The notes beneath the pieces were generated by a model that was given only the letters and a program-made list of their open reading frames with translations, ran no database searches and had not been told where the DNA came from. From contig QOQU01000002.1 in NCBI GenBank assembly GCA_003327455.1, positions 1-64,000 on the forward strand: DNA of 64,000 bases, written 5' to 3'. Origin of the DNA: Anaerolineae bacterium (lineage in GTDB: Bacteria > Chloroflexota > Anaerolineae > Anaerolineales > UBA4823). A program made the position numbers and the translations under genes. Numbering within the stretch: the first letter of the stretch is position 1; the number at the start of each line of letters is the position of its first letter. Positions 8,465 to 16,661 of this stretch are shown piece after piece.

Positions 8465-8480
8465 TCAGGGGCGTTTTTTT
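8454..8480 (+). terminator. Intrinsic terminator of the threonine attenuator
   Basis: A 10-bp stem AAAACGCCCC / GGGGCGTTTT with an ATCA loop (8464-8467) is followed by further T residues to 8480. It lies between the leader peptide and the first structural gene, which is where an attenuator terminator belongs. Confidence 0.85.
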
Positions 8481-8503
8481 ATAAGAAAATCCAAAAGGAG
8501 TAA

Positions 8504-9820
8504 ATGATGGAAAATCTTGTCTCCCTCGATCAACCTGTCTTTGCAGTACCCCAGGAGAACTTAATCCCGGTCAATGACTATTTGAGTAAAATGATGGACA
8601 TTCCTCCTTCGCGGATGTTCCTGATCAATAAATCTTTGAGGGTTTTTCAGGAGAAGTATCCTGGACAACCTATTTATGACGCTTCGCAAGGGGATGGAGG
8701 CGCCAGTCTGCCCGGAGTCCTTCCGGAAATCCTGGAAAAAGCTGCCGAAATGCAGATTAAACACGGAACATCCTACGATATGCCATATGGGACGGATGAT
8801 TATCGCCGTTCCGTGATTGAAGACTATTGGAAACTTGATTCCACATTGGGAATTACCCCAGCCAATGTGGTTGGTACAGCAGGCGGGCGAGATGCTCTGG
8901 TCAAGGCTTATCAGGCGATGTTATCGCTTGGGTATGGACGCATCGGCGACGTGGTAATTGTTTCCAGGGTACCGTGGATTTCCTATAATTGGGGGCCTTA
9001 TGGGATTGGTGCAAATGTCCTCTACGCTCCTGGAAAACCGGATAATGGCTGGGCATACACCGAAGAGAGCATCAAAGAATGCGTGGATTATGCCGCGAAA
9101 CTGGGTCGAAAGGTTGCCTGTTTAGTGATTACAAACCCCGATAACCCGACCGGCTTAACGTTATCGGTTGAAAGACAGGTCAGTCTGGCAAAGAAGGCTT
9201 TAGAGATCGGGGTGGCATTTGTGTTGTTTGATTGGATGTACCATTATGTAACTGATGAACAGCCCATGGATCTGAACTCATTCTTACAATATTTCTCGAA
9301 GGAGGAACGGAAGCGTTTAGTGTTTTTAGATGGCATAACCAAAAGTTTAGGCGGCTCAAATATTCGCAATAGCCATTTAATTGCTTCTGATGAGTTTATT
9401 AAGTTCATCGTTTCGCGAGCATCTCATACGGTCATGCCCCCCTATTTCTCTCTGGCTGTGGCTATGGCAGCGTATAAGATGGGATATGACAAAGCTACCA
9501 AACCCATTGTCGAGCCCACCAATGCCAGCCGCAAAGCCTTAAAACAATTCTTGGATGAACATCAATTCAGATACATTCTGGGTAAAGGCTATTATGCCTT
9601 TATCCATGTTGGAGACTGGCTAAAACCGAAGGGGTGGAAAGATACGGAGCCTATGGGGCAATATTTTGCTGAGGAATTTGGTTTAGCTGTTGTACCTGGT
9701 GCCTTCTTCTCTGCTTATGGTGGAGAATGGATCCGCTTCTCGTATGCAACACCGGTGGAACGAACATTAGGAGCCTTGGAACGCCTGGTTCAAGGTTTGA
9801 AGAGCCTGGAGGTCTCATGA
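8504..9820 (+). CDS. Class I/II PLP aminotransferase (first gene of attenuated operon)
   Basis: 438 residues, fold-type I aminotransferase. The cofactor lysine is K280 in LDGITKSLGG, NPDNPTG is the conserved Asn-Pro loop, and IRFSYATP near the C-terminus carries the carboxylate-binding Arg. It is distant from textbook aspartate aminotransferases: the segment after the lysine reads GGSNIRN, not the usual G-x-R-x-G. AAGGAG precedes two adjacent ATGs (8504, 8507). Its stop overlaps the start of the next gene (ATGA). Between a Thr attenuator and aspartokinase, an aspartate-family amino acid is the likely substrate, but the exact reaction is unknown. Confidence 0.85.
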   Translation: MMENLVSLDQPVFAVPQENLIPVNDYLSKMMDIPPSRMFLINKSLRVFQEKYPGQPIYDASQGDGGASLPGVLPEILEKAAEMQIKHGTSYDMPYGTDDYRRSVIEDYWKLDSTLGITPANVVGTAGGRDALVKAYQAMLSLGYGRIGDVVIVSRVPWISYNWGPYGIGANVLYAPGKPDNGWAYTEESIKECVDYAAKLGRKVACLVITNPDNPTGLTLSVERQVSLAKKALEIGVAFVLFDWMYHYVTDEQPMDLNSFLQYFSKEERKRLVFLDGITKSLGGSNIRNSHLIASDEFIKFIVSRASHTVMPPYFSLAVAMAAYKMGYDKATKPIVEPTNASRKALKQFLDEHQFRYILGKGYYAFIHVGDWLKPKGWKDTEPMGQYFAEEFGLAVVPGAFFSAYGGEWIRFSYATPVERTLGALERLVQGLKSLEVS

Positions 9821-12696
9821 GTGATTATCAGCCAAATTTGTTTGTGGAAAAATTCCGTCATGCGCTTGAAGTAGCGGAGCAGACCAACCCTCAAAGCGGA
9901 ATTTGCGGCTATGAGCTTGAGTGGAATATGCTCGACTCACATCTCTGGCCGCTCTTGACAGTTGGGTCAGGACCGGAACGCATTTCGTTTGTGGATTACC
10001 TGCGCGATGAAATTCTGCCCTCTTCCTTTCGTCCCTTCTCTCAGCTTGAGGTCTATCACTGGATGATTGAGTGGGCAACACGGCCTTATTACCATTTGAT
10101 CGGAGCCGTGTACGAGTCAAGGGTTTTAGAGGCGGTGTTAATTAATGCCTTGCATCAAGCCAGCGAAAAATTTGGTGAACGTTTTTATTACTGGCACGGA
10201 AACTTGCTCTTTCAGCCCCAGTTTGGCAAGGATTGTATTCCCGGTTCGTGGAACTTAGCCAAACGACGTTACCTGGAACGCTGTGTGGATTTATACGGAG
10301 CTGCGCTGGCTACGGCTGGAATCCATTCGAATCTGTCTTTACCGGAGACTTTGCTTTCCTGGGATTTTGTCCACCAGAATCAAAATTTAGCTAACCACAT
10401 CAGTCAACCTTTTCAGCATCTCGATGATTATAAAAACTATGTGTATATTCGCTCCACGCGGTTACTCAGAGCTTTTGCAGCCCTTTTCATTGCCACTACT
10501 GCTTCGACGCCATTTGTCAGCCAATATCGCAATGGAAAACAGGTAATTGTCCTGGCAAAAGCCGATTCGGTTCGTAACCTGACCTTCCCGAACCCGATCT
10601 TGCTGGATTTGCCGGGCCTGTACCGCTCGCATGAAGATTATCTGCGGATTTCTTATGAGTTAGTCCGCAAAGGGATTCGCTTTGGAAATAACAACTGGAC
10701 TCCGGTTCGGGCACGTTCTTTTTCTGAACCGGTTGAACGCTTGATTGCGATCACCTCCGATCAATTGCGCCAATTATATGCCCGTGGACTTTATACCGCC
10801 AGCAAAGACGATCAGGCTGAGGAGATGGCAAGGGAAATTGAAAAGCAAAACCTCCTGGCGCGCATCAATATCCCTATGTCGAGAGTCGAAGTCCGTTGTG
10901 ATGAGGGGGGACATGATATGGAAACAGATCTGGCAAATCTGGCACTGAAATATCTTCTATTACTCCGCTTTTATAGTGATCCGTCCTTTGCGGTTAGCTT
11001 TCGTTATGATACTGAAGATATTGAGCGCGCCAGACGCAATGAGGAAAAAGCTGCTCGTTATGGATTGGATGCCGAAATCGAAAATCCTCTCAGTGGAAAA
11101 CCCATCAGAGTGCGAGAATTTTTGGGATGGGTATTGGAAGAACTTATGCCTCTGGCTGAGGGTTTGGAAATGACCCAATTCCTTACCCCTCTTGTTGAGA
11201 TGTCGAAAGGTGCACCCAATACTTCCCAGAAGATTCGTCGGCGAGTTTTGCAGGACTTGGGTGAGGTTGATGAAATTCCCCTTGAATATTTACAGAGGCT
11301 GGCTGAGGAACGTGAAGAAGCAGTTAAGAACGATATCGCCACGATCCAGAGTGAACTTTATCGTCTGGGGAATGAGGCTGATAAATTGCAGGCTCTGATC
11401 CAGCGCGGACGTGATGAGTATCGCCAATACCCCAATGTTCCCATCTCGTTTAAACCAATCCGACCACTGCAAGTAATCAAAGTCTATGCCGATAAAACCT
11501 CAGAGATCGTTGACCTGTCCATGCAACTGGTGCAGATTCCTTCCGTAACTGCCTGTACAAATGAAAGATTGGAAGAGGTTGCCTATGCTGCTTCGTTTAT
11601 CTGTAATTATGCAGAAAGAAATGGTCTGGAGGTGCGCTATTTCAACAAAAACAAGTACCCTGCCTTGCTAATTGGTTTCCCTGGTCATCTTTACGCTCCG
11701 GTCACCCTGAGTGGTCATTTCGATGTTGTTCAACCTGCCCCAGATGAGTCTCAATTTCAACCTCGTTTAGAAGGGGACTATCTGGTCGGTAGAGGGGCAG
11801 CGGATATGAAAACCGTGGTAGCCACCTATCTGGTGTGGTTCAAGGATCGGCTCTTACAAGGTGAACCATACCCGGCGGTGAATCTTTTACTGGTAGGGAA
11901 CGAAGAGAATGGCGAATTCGAACCGATGGGTACACCGCATGTCCTGGAGCAGATTGCCCGCGAAGGAAACCCCTTACCTCAGCTATTCATTGCCGGAGAG
12001 CGAACTGGCGAAAAAGGCGATGAATTGTTGGGTGAGATATGTACCTCGAATCGAGGGATTATGCGGTTTGATATTATTGCGCGAGGCACACGCGCACATA
12101 CGAGCCAAACCTCTGTTGGTAGCCAGGCAAAGGCAGACCTGCCTACAAAATTATTTGACTTCCGACAAAAAATGATTGACCTTTTCCAGGATCATCTGAA
12201 GCTCTCTAGCCCAGATCGGTGGAATTCTCAATTTCAAATCCCTTTTGTGCGCATTGGAGAAGAAGGCTTATACAATGTCTCGCCGGAATTTGCCGTCATG
12301 GGGGTTGAGGTTCGTCCTATCCCTGAAGAGAATGTCGAAGAACTGGTCAGGAATCTTGAAGACCTGTGTCGTCAAAACGACCTGGAGTTTCATTTGAAAA
12401 TATGCGAAAAAGGGATTCGGTGTAGTCCGGAAAACCCCTATTTGCGGATATTACTCGAGGCGTATCAAGAGGTTGCCAAAGAACCACCCAGGATTGGCAA
12501 AAAACTACCGGCAACAAGTGCCCGTTTTGCTCCTGCAGGGCAGGGAGTTGTCTGGGGTCAAAGTGGTATCGACCCGCATGGATATAATGAAAAACATTAT
12601 ATTCCCAGCATTAAGCCCTACTATGATATTTTGTCTGCTTTTGCCAAACGGCTTGAAGGACATCTGGTAATGACTGTCAAGGAGAACGAACGATGA
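9817..12696 (+). CDS. Fusion protein: glutamate-cysteine-ligase-like domain + M20 metallopeptidase
   Basis: 959 residues from the ATG at 9817, which overlaps the aminotransferase stop and follows CTGGAGG. Residues about 20-490 resemble the GCS carboxylate-amine ligase fold: GYELEWN gives the E33/E35 pair, H170-S-N matches the conserved H-x-N, and EVRCDEGG (358-365) matches the C-terminal conserved patch. Residues about 500-560 look like a charged coiled coil. Residues about 575-950 form an M20 (DapE/ArgE-type) peptidase with SGHFD (H634), GRGAADMK (D663), NEENGE (E696/E697) and PHGYNEKH (H921), so the di-zinc site appears complete. Coupled to aminotransferase and aspartokinase genes by ATGA overlaps. 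A ligase-hydrolase fusion is unusual; the substrate is unknown. A role in attaching and removing an aminoacyl protecting group is speculation. Confidence 0.8.
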   Translation: MSDYQPNLFVEKFRHALEVAEQTNPQSGICGYELEWNMLDSHLWPLLTVGSGPERISFVDYLRDEILPSSFRPFSQLEVYHWMIEWATRPYYHLIGAVYESRVLEAVLINALHQASEKFGERFYYWHGNLLFQPQFGKDCIPGSWNLAKRRYLERCVDLYGAALATAGIHSNLSLPETLLSWDFVHQNQNLANHISQPFQHLDDYKNYVYIRSTRLLRAFAALFIATTASTPFVSQYRNGKQVIVLAKADSVRNLTFPNPILLDLPGLYRSHEDYLRISYELVRKGIRFGNNNWTPVRARSFSEPVERLIAITSDQLRQLYARGLYTASKDDQAEEMAREIEKQNLLARINIPMSRVEVRCDEGGHDMETDLANLALKYLLLLRFYSDPSFAVSFRYDTEDIERARRNEEKAARYGLDAEIENPLSGKPIRVREFLGWVLEELMPLAEGLEMTQFLTPLVEMSKGAPNTSQKIRRRVLQDLGEVDEIPLEYLQRLAEEREEAVKNDIATIQSELYRLGNEADKLQALIQRGRDEYRQYPNVPISFKPIRPLQVIKVYADKTSEIVDLSMQLVQIPSVTACTNERLEEVAYAASFICNYAERNGLEVRYFNKNKYPALLIGFPGHLYAPVTLSGHFDVVQPAPDESQFQPRLEGDYLVGRGAADMKTVVATYLVWFKDRLLQGEPYPAVNLLLVGNEENGEFEPMGTPHVLEQIAREGNPLPQLFIAGERTGEKGDELLGEICTSNRGIMRFDIIARGTRAHTSQTSVGSQAKADLPTKLFDFRQKMIDLFQDHLKLSSPDRWNSQFQIPFVRIGEEGLYNVSPEFAVMGVEVRPIPEENVEELVRNLEDLCRQNDLEFHLKICEKGIRCSPENPYLRILLEAYQEVAKEPPRIGKKLPATSARFAPAGQGVVWGQSGIDPHGYNEKHYIPSIKPYYDILSAFAKRLEGHLVMTVKENER

Positions 12697-14126
12697 GCGA
12701 TAATCCATACTTGATAATGAAGTTTGGGGGTACATCGGTCGGCAGCAGTGAGGCGATGAAAAGCGTCAAGGGCATCGTAGAGGATGTCATGCGAGAAGGA
12801 TGGATGCCCGTTGTGGTTTTATCAGCCATGTCTGGAGTCACGGATGATCTTCTCCGCTCAACCGAAATGGCAAAAAATCGACGTTATGATCAGGTATTGC
12901 AAATTGCTGGCGCGCTGACCACCCGACATTATCAAGTGGTGGACGAGCTAATTAGAGAAACCGAAAGGAAGGTTTTTGTCAAGCAACAAATCGACCAGTT
13001 AATCAGTATGTTTGCTGAATACTGTCGCGCAATTGATATCATTGGAGAAGCCACACCGCGTGTCCTTGACGCAATTGCCGGGATTGGCGAAATGCTGTGT
13101 GTGCGCATCTTTGCCGAATACTTAAACGCAAACGGCATCTCAGCCAGATCAATGGACGCGACAAAGCTCATTGTGACCGATAGTGCCTATCAGGCTGCTC
13201 ACCCAATCAGAGAAAAAACGGAGCGTAAAGTCAAAGAAATGCTTTTACCTGTTTTGCAGTCAAAAATTGTTCCGGTTGTGACGGGTTTCATTGCGGCGAC
13301 TGAGGATGGAATAACCACAACGCTCGGACGCGGGGGTAGTGATTATTCGGCAGCTTTGTTAGGCGCTTATTTACCCGCCAGGGAAGTCTGGATTTGGACA
13401 GATGTTGACGGTGTCATGACAGCCGATCCGCGCATTGTTCCTGAGGCGACAACCATTGATGTGCTGACTTTTCGGGAAATTGGTGAACTGGCGTATTATG
13501 GCGCAAAAGTTGTTCATCCTAAAACAATGCAACCCCTGATTGATGCCGGAATTCTTATTCGGGTTAAGAATACCTTCAATCCTGCGCATCCTGGCACGCT
13601 ATTAACCGTTGAGAATGAAAAGCAAACCAATGGTGTGATTAAAGCCGTAACTTCAATCAAGGGACAATCCCTGGTGACAATTGAGGGTCGCGGTATGCTG
13701 GGTGTACCTGGGGTTGCAGCCCGTGCTTTTGGCGCGGTTGCAGCCACCGGGACGAGCGTTCCCTTGATTACACAAGCCTCGTCAGAGCAATCCATTTGCT
13801 TCGCGGTTCCGCAAAAATCGGTTGAAACCGTCATACGTTCGCTGAACGACGCGTTTAGCCGTGAACTGGCGACCAGAGATATCGATCGCATTTGGGCAAC
13901 CGACGAGGTGGTGATTGTTACGATTGTTGGGGCTGCAATGCGAAGCACGCCCGGGATCGCTGGACGGATCTTTGGCAAATTAGGTGCAAATGGGATCAAT
14001 GTTATCGCTATTGCTCAGGGTTCATCCGAGGTATCCATTTCCCTGGTCATCGATCGCGCCGACGAACAAAGGGCTGTGCAGGCGATTCACGAATTAATTG
14101 TGCCGAAAGTTGAAATGGTCGGTTGA
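12693..14126 (+). CDS. Aspartate kinase (monofunctional, ACT-regulated)
   Basis: 477 residues. Phosphorylates aspartate, the committed step to lysine, threonine and methionine. The N-terminal MKFGGTSVG binds nucleotide, TTLGRGGSDYSAALLG and TDVDGVMTADPR bind substrate and ATP, and two C-terminal ACT regions (ISLVIDRADEQ near the end) would bind the allosteric amino acid. Length fits the long LysC/ThrA-type kinases; there is no homoserine dehydrogenase domain. Last gene of the attenuated operon, overlapping the previous gene by 4 nt. Thr control of the leader suggests this enzyme feeds threonine. Confidence 0.93.
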   Translation: MSDNPYLIMKFGGTSVGSSEAMKSVKGIVEDVMREGWMPVVVLSAMSGVTDDLLRSTEMAKNRRYDQVLQIAGALTTRHYQVVDELIRETERKVFVKQQIDQLISMFAEYCRAIDIIGEATPRVLDAIAGIGEMLCVRIFAEYLNANGISARSMDATKLIVTDSAYQAAHPIREKTERKVKEMLLPVLQSKIVPVVTGFIAATEDGITTTLGRGGSDYSAALLGAYLPAREVWIWTDVDGVMTADPRIVPEATTIDVLTFREIGELAYYGAKVVHPKTMQPLIDAGILIRVKNTFNPAHPGTLLTVENEKQTNGVIKAVTSIKGQSLVTIEGRGMLGVPGVAARAFGAVAATGTSVPLITQASSEQSICFAVPQKSVETVIRSLNDAFSRELATRDIDRIWATDEVVIVTIVGAAMRSTPGIAGRIFGKLGANGINVIAIAQGSSEVSISLVIDRADEQRAVQAIHELIVPKVEMVG

Positions 14127-14151
14127 CAAAAACCTTTGCTCATAGTAATAT
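14123..14151 (+). promoter_or_regulatory. Promoter of tRNA-Met
   Basis: TTGACA (14123-14128), a 17-nt spacer and TAATAT (14146-14151). It overlaps the aspartokinase stop codon. The predicted start near 14158 is 12 nt before the tRNA. Confidence 0.65.
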
Positions 14152-14169
14152 TTTTAACGCGTTTATTCA

Positions 14170-14241
14170 GGCGAGGTAGCTCAATGGTGGAGCAGGGGAC
14201 TCATAAGCCCTTGGTTGTGGGTTCGAATCCCACCCTCGCCA
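14170..14241 (+). tRNA. tRNA-Met (CAT anticodon)
   Basis: A 72-nt cloverleaf: acceptor GGCGAGG (14170-14176) pairs with CCTCGCC (14234-14240), discriminator A at 14241, anticodon CAT at 14202-14204, and a T-arm with GTTCGAATCCC. CCA is not encoded. Elongator tRNA-Met is the simplest reading; a CAT tRNA modified to read AUA (Ile2) cannot be excluded from sequence alone. Confidence 0.9.
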
Positions 14242-14292
14242 TATATTGTTTAAATTAGCAGCCTTCCACAATCTGTCCACTAAAGGTGTGAG

Positions 14293-15180
14293 ATGAACAA
14301 ATTTGAAAAGTTATTGTCCGAAGCCACAGTGATCCTCCTGGATGGCGCAATGGGAACGATGTTGATGGCTAAAGGCATGGAAGCTGGACAGGCTCCAGAA
14401 AAAATGAATCTTGACCATCCAGATGTGGTAAAAGAAATTCACCGCGACTATATCGAGGCTGGAGCCAATGTGATCCTGACCAATACATTTGGTGGCAATC
14501 GCTTTCGCCTCAGCAGGCATGGATTAGATAATCGCGTGCGTGAGATAAACCTTGCTGCTGCCAAACTGGCTCGTGAAGTAGCCGATGAATATCCGGATGT
14601 TGTTGTTGCGGGGTCTATGGGGCCAACCGGTGAACTGATGGCGCCGCTTGGAAAATTGACCTATGATGCTGCAGTCCAGGCGTTCGCAGAACAGGCTGCT
14701 GGATTATCCAGCGGTGGCGTGGATGTGATTTGGATTGAAACAATGGCTGACTTGCAAGAAGTGAAAGCGGCCGTATACGGAACTCGATCGGTCACCCGTC
14801 TTCCGATTTCCGTAACCATGACCTTTGAAAGTCGAGGTCGGACGATGATGGGAGTAACACCAGAGCAACTGGTTCAGCTTGCCGATGAGCTTGAATTGAG
14901 CGCAATAGGGGCAAATTGCGGCAAAGGGCCTCAAGAGTTAGAAACCGTTATCGAGCGTATGCAAAAGGCAGGTTGTAAAATTCCCATCATTGCCAAGGCT
15001 AACGCGGGGATACCCAAACTGGTGGATGGGAAAGTCGTTTATGACGGCTCTCCTGAAATAATGGCACAACACGCACAAACTGTGCGCCATCATGGGGCAA
15101 GGCTGATTGGGGCTTGCTGTGGTAGTTCTCCTCAGCATATTCATGAGATGCGTCAGGCTCTCTTCTTCGACCCGAAATAA
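14293..15180 (+). CDS. Homocysteine S-methyltransferase-domain protein (BHMT/MetH-N type)
   Basis: 295 residues, one (beta/alpha)8 barrel of the Pfam S-methyl_trans family, which transfers a methyl group to homocysteine or another thiol using a zinc site. LLDGAMGTML and TNTFGGNRFRL are conserved at the N-terminus. Zinc ligands are C199 (GANCG) and C265/C266 (GACCGSS). No cobalamin or pterin-binding domains follow, so it is not a full MetH; betaine, S-methylmethionine or a separate corrinoid protein could be the donor. AAAGGTGTGAG precedes the ATG. It lies downstream of tRNA-Met, probably by read-through. Confidence 0.88.
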   Translation: MNKFEKLLSEATVILLDGAMGTMLMAKGMEAGQAPEKMNLDHPDVVKEIHRDYIEAGANVILTNTFGGNRFRLSRHGLDNRVREINLAAAKLAREVADEYPDVVVAGSMGPTGELMAPLGKLTYDAAVQAFAEQAAGLSSGGVDVIWIETMADLQEVKAAVYGTRSVTRLPISVTMTFESRGRTMMGVTPEQLVQLADELELSAIGANCGKGPQELETVIERMQKAGCKIPIIAKANAGIPKLVDGKVVYDGSPEIMAQHAQTVRHHGARLIGACCGSSPQHIHEMRQALFFDPK

Positions 15181-15182
15181 AA

Positions 15183-15203
15183 TATCCCTCTCATCGAGGG
15201 ATA
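15183..15203. terminator. Weak hairpin after the methyltransferase gene
   Basis: An 8-bp stem (TATCCCTC with GAGGGATA) around a TCATC loop, a few bases after the stop codon and between converging genes. There is no good T-run, so its termination role is uncertain. Confidence 0.35.
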
Positions 15204-15226
15204 GACGTTGGTTTAGGTTTAGGTCA

Positions 15227-15303
15227 TGGGGTGCCAGATGGGTCTCGAACCCACAACCCTCGCATCCACAGTGCGATGCTCTGCCAATTGAGCTACTGGC
15301 ACC
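15227..15303 (-). tRNA. tRNA-His (GTG anticodon)
   Basis: Reverse-strand cloverleaf with anticodon GTG. It has the hallmark of tRNA-His: an extra 5' G (G-1, at 15303) opposite C73 (15230), an acceptor stem GTGCCAG/CTGGCAC and an encoded CCA (15229-15227). It lies 22 nt downstream of hisS on the same strand, so synthetase and tRNA are probably transcribed together. Confidence 0.95.
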
Positions 15304-15325
15304 GTATTTTTGTGGGGTGATTTTA

Positions 15326-16615
15326 TCATGACTTTGCTTCCCCGACAAGGAGCGGGAGCAGTTTTTTATCTATCTCAGATACTTCTATTCTCGTCTGTTC
15401 ACCGCTGCTTAGTGACTTAAGGGAGATGGTATTGCTGGCGATTTCGTCGGGGCCGAGAAGGATTGCATAAGGGATTTTCATTCGATCTGCGTATTTTAAT
15501 TGCTTGTTTAAGCTGGTTGCCTCGGGGTAAGTAATCACGTTTATCCCTTTCTCTCTCAATTGGTGCGCTAATTGTATAGAGTAAGGAAGGGACTCATTCG
15601 AAAATGTTGTCACCAGGACTCTGGCTGGATGAGCATAGATATCTTGAGGGATACAGCCATACTCCTGAAGGATTAATGAAATGACAACATCCCCCATTGC
15701 AAATCCAACCGCCGGTAATGGATCACCACCGACCGCAGCTAATAAATCATCGTAACGGCCTCCACCAAGGATCGATCTTCTAACGGTTCCGCCTATATCT
15801 TTAGCTTCGAATACCGTAGAAGTGTAATAATCCAAACCGCGAATGATATTGGGATCGAATTCGACATACTCGCCGGCAGATTCGTTTTCTAATGCTTCAA
15901 AGATGCGGATCAAATTCGTTGATTCTTTCCAGAGTTCAGTGTTTTGCAACAAATTTACAATGCCATTTATTTGAGATGTATCAAGTCCCTCATCACGAGC
16001 ATAATTCTGCCATTCCCCGAAGTCCATTTTCTCCTTACGATCGATCAGGCGAAAAACAACCGATCGTCTTTCCGCGGGGATGTCCAATCGATTTAGATGG
16101 TCTTCCATCAATTTTCGGTCATTGATAAATATTTTGACTTGTGCCGAGGAGAGATTAACGGACCTGAAAAAAGAAACAATCACCGATAGTAATTCGGCAT
16201 CTGCTTCGGGGGTGTTGAGACCGATCAAATCGATATTCCACTGGAAGAACTCGCGCGAGCGCCCTTTTTGAGGTTTTTCATATCGCCAGAATGGTCCGAA
16301 AGACCACCAGCGAAGAGGAAAAACCAATTGTTTTTGTTTTTGCGCGACCATTCGGGCCAGGGTGGGTGTTAACTCTGGACGTAGTGTTATTAGCTCGCCA
16401 CTTCGATCTGGGAAAACAAAGGACTGTTCTTTGACCAATTCCTCGCCTGATTTCGCTGCGTAAAGTTCAATTGGTTCCAGGAACGGCCCTTCGTACTCTT
16501 GATAACCATATCTCTGAGAAATCTTCTTAATGTTTTCATACAGCCATGTACGCATGGCCATATTTTCCGGGTAGAAATCGCGGGTGCCTTTGATAGCAGT
16601 AATCACCTGCTTCAT
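15326..16615 (-). CDS. hisS: Histidyl-tRNA synthetase
   Basis: 429 residues, class II synthetase. Motif 2 is FGPFWRYEKPQKGRSREFFQ, the histidine-specific loop is RGLDYYTSTVFE, the motif 3 region is AVGFAMGD, and an anticodon-binding domain follows (about 330-425). Length is typical. The tRNA-His gene follows immediately. An SD-like AGGAGAAG lies upstream of the ATG. Confidence 0.96.
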   Translation of the reverse strand: MKQVITAIKGTRDFYPENMAMRTWLYENIKKISQRYGYQEYEGPFLEPIELYAAKSGEELVKEQSFVFPDRSGELITLRPELTPTLARMVAQKQKQLVFPLRWWSFGPFWRYEKPQKGRSREFFQWNIDLIGLNTPEADAELLSVIVSFFRSVNLSSAQVKIFINDRKLMEDHLNRLDIPAERRSVVFRLIDRKEKMDFGEWQNYARDEGLDTSQINGIVNLLQNTELWKESTNLIRIFEALENESAGEYVEFDPNIIRGLDYYTSTVFEAKDIGGTVRRSILGGGRYDDLLAAVGGDPLPAVGFAMGDVVISLILQEYGCIPQDIYAHPARVLVTTFSNESLPYSIQLAHQLREKGINVITYPEATSLNKQLKYADRMKIPYAILLGPDEIASNTISLKSLSSGEQTRIEVSEIDKKLLPLLVGEAKS

Positions 16616-16661
16616 TATTACTTCTCCTGAAAGTTAAGTTGACCGTTGTGACAAGCACAAT

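Noticed and set aside
8341-8480. T-box or other riboswitch ahead of the aminotransferase operon
   Set aside because: No T-box bulge motif or known aptamer was seen; the Thr-rich leader ORF with alternative stems explains the region better.
13514-13999. 161-codon reverse-strand open frame
   Set aside because: Antisense to the well-supported aspartate kinase; its composition follows the codon pattern of that gene and it has no start signal.
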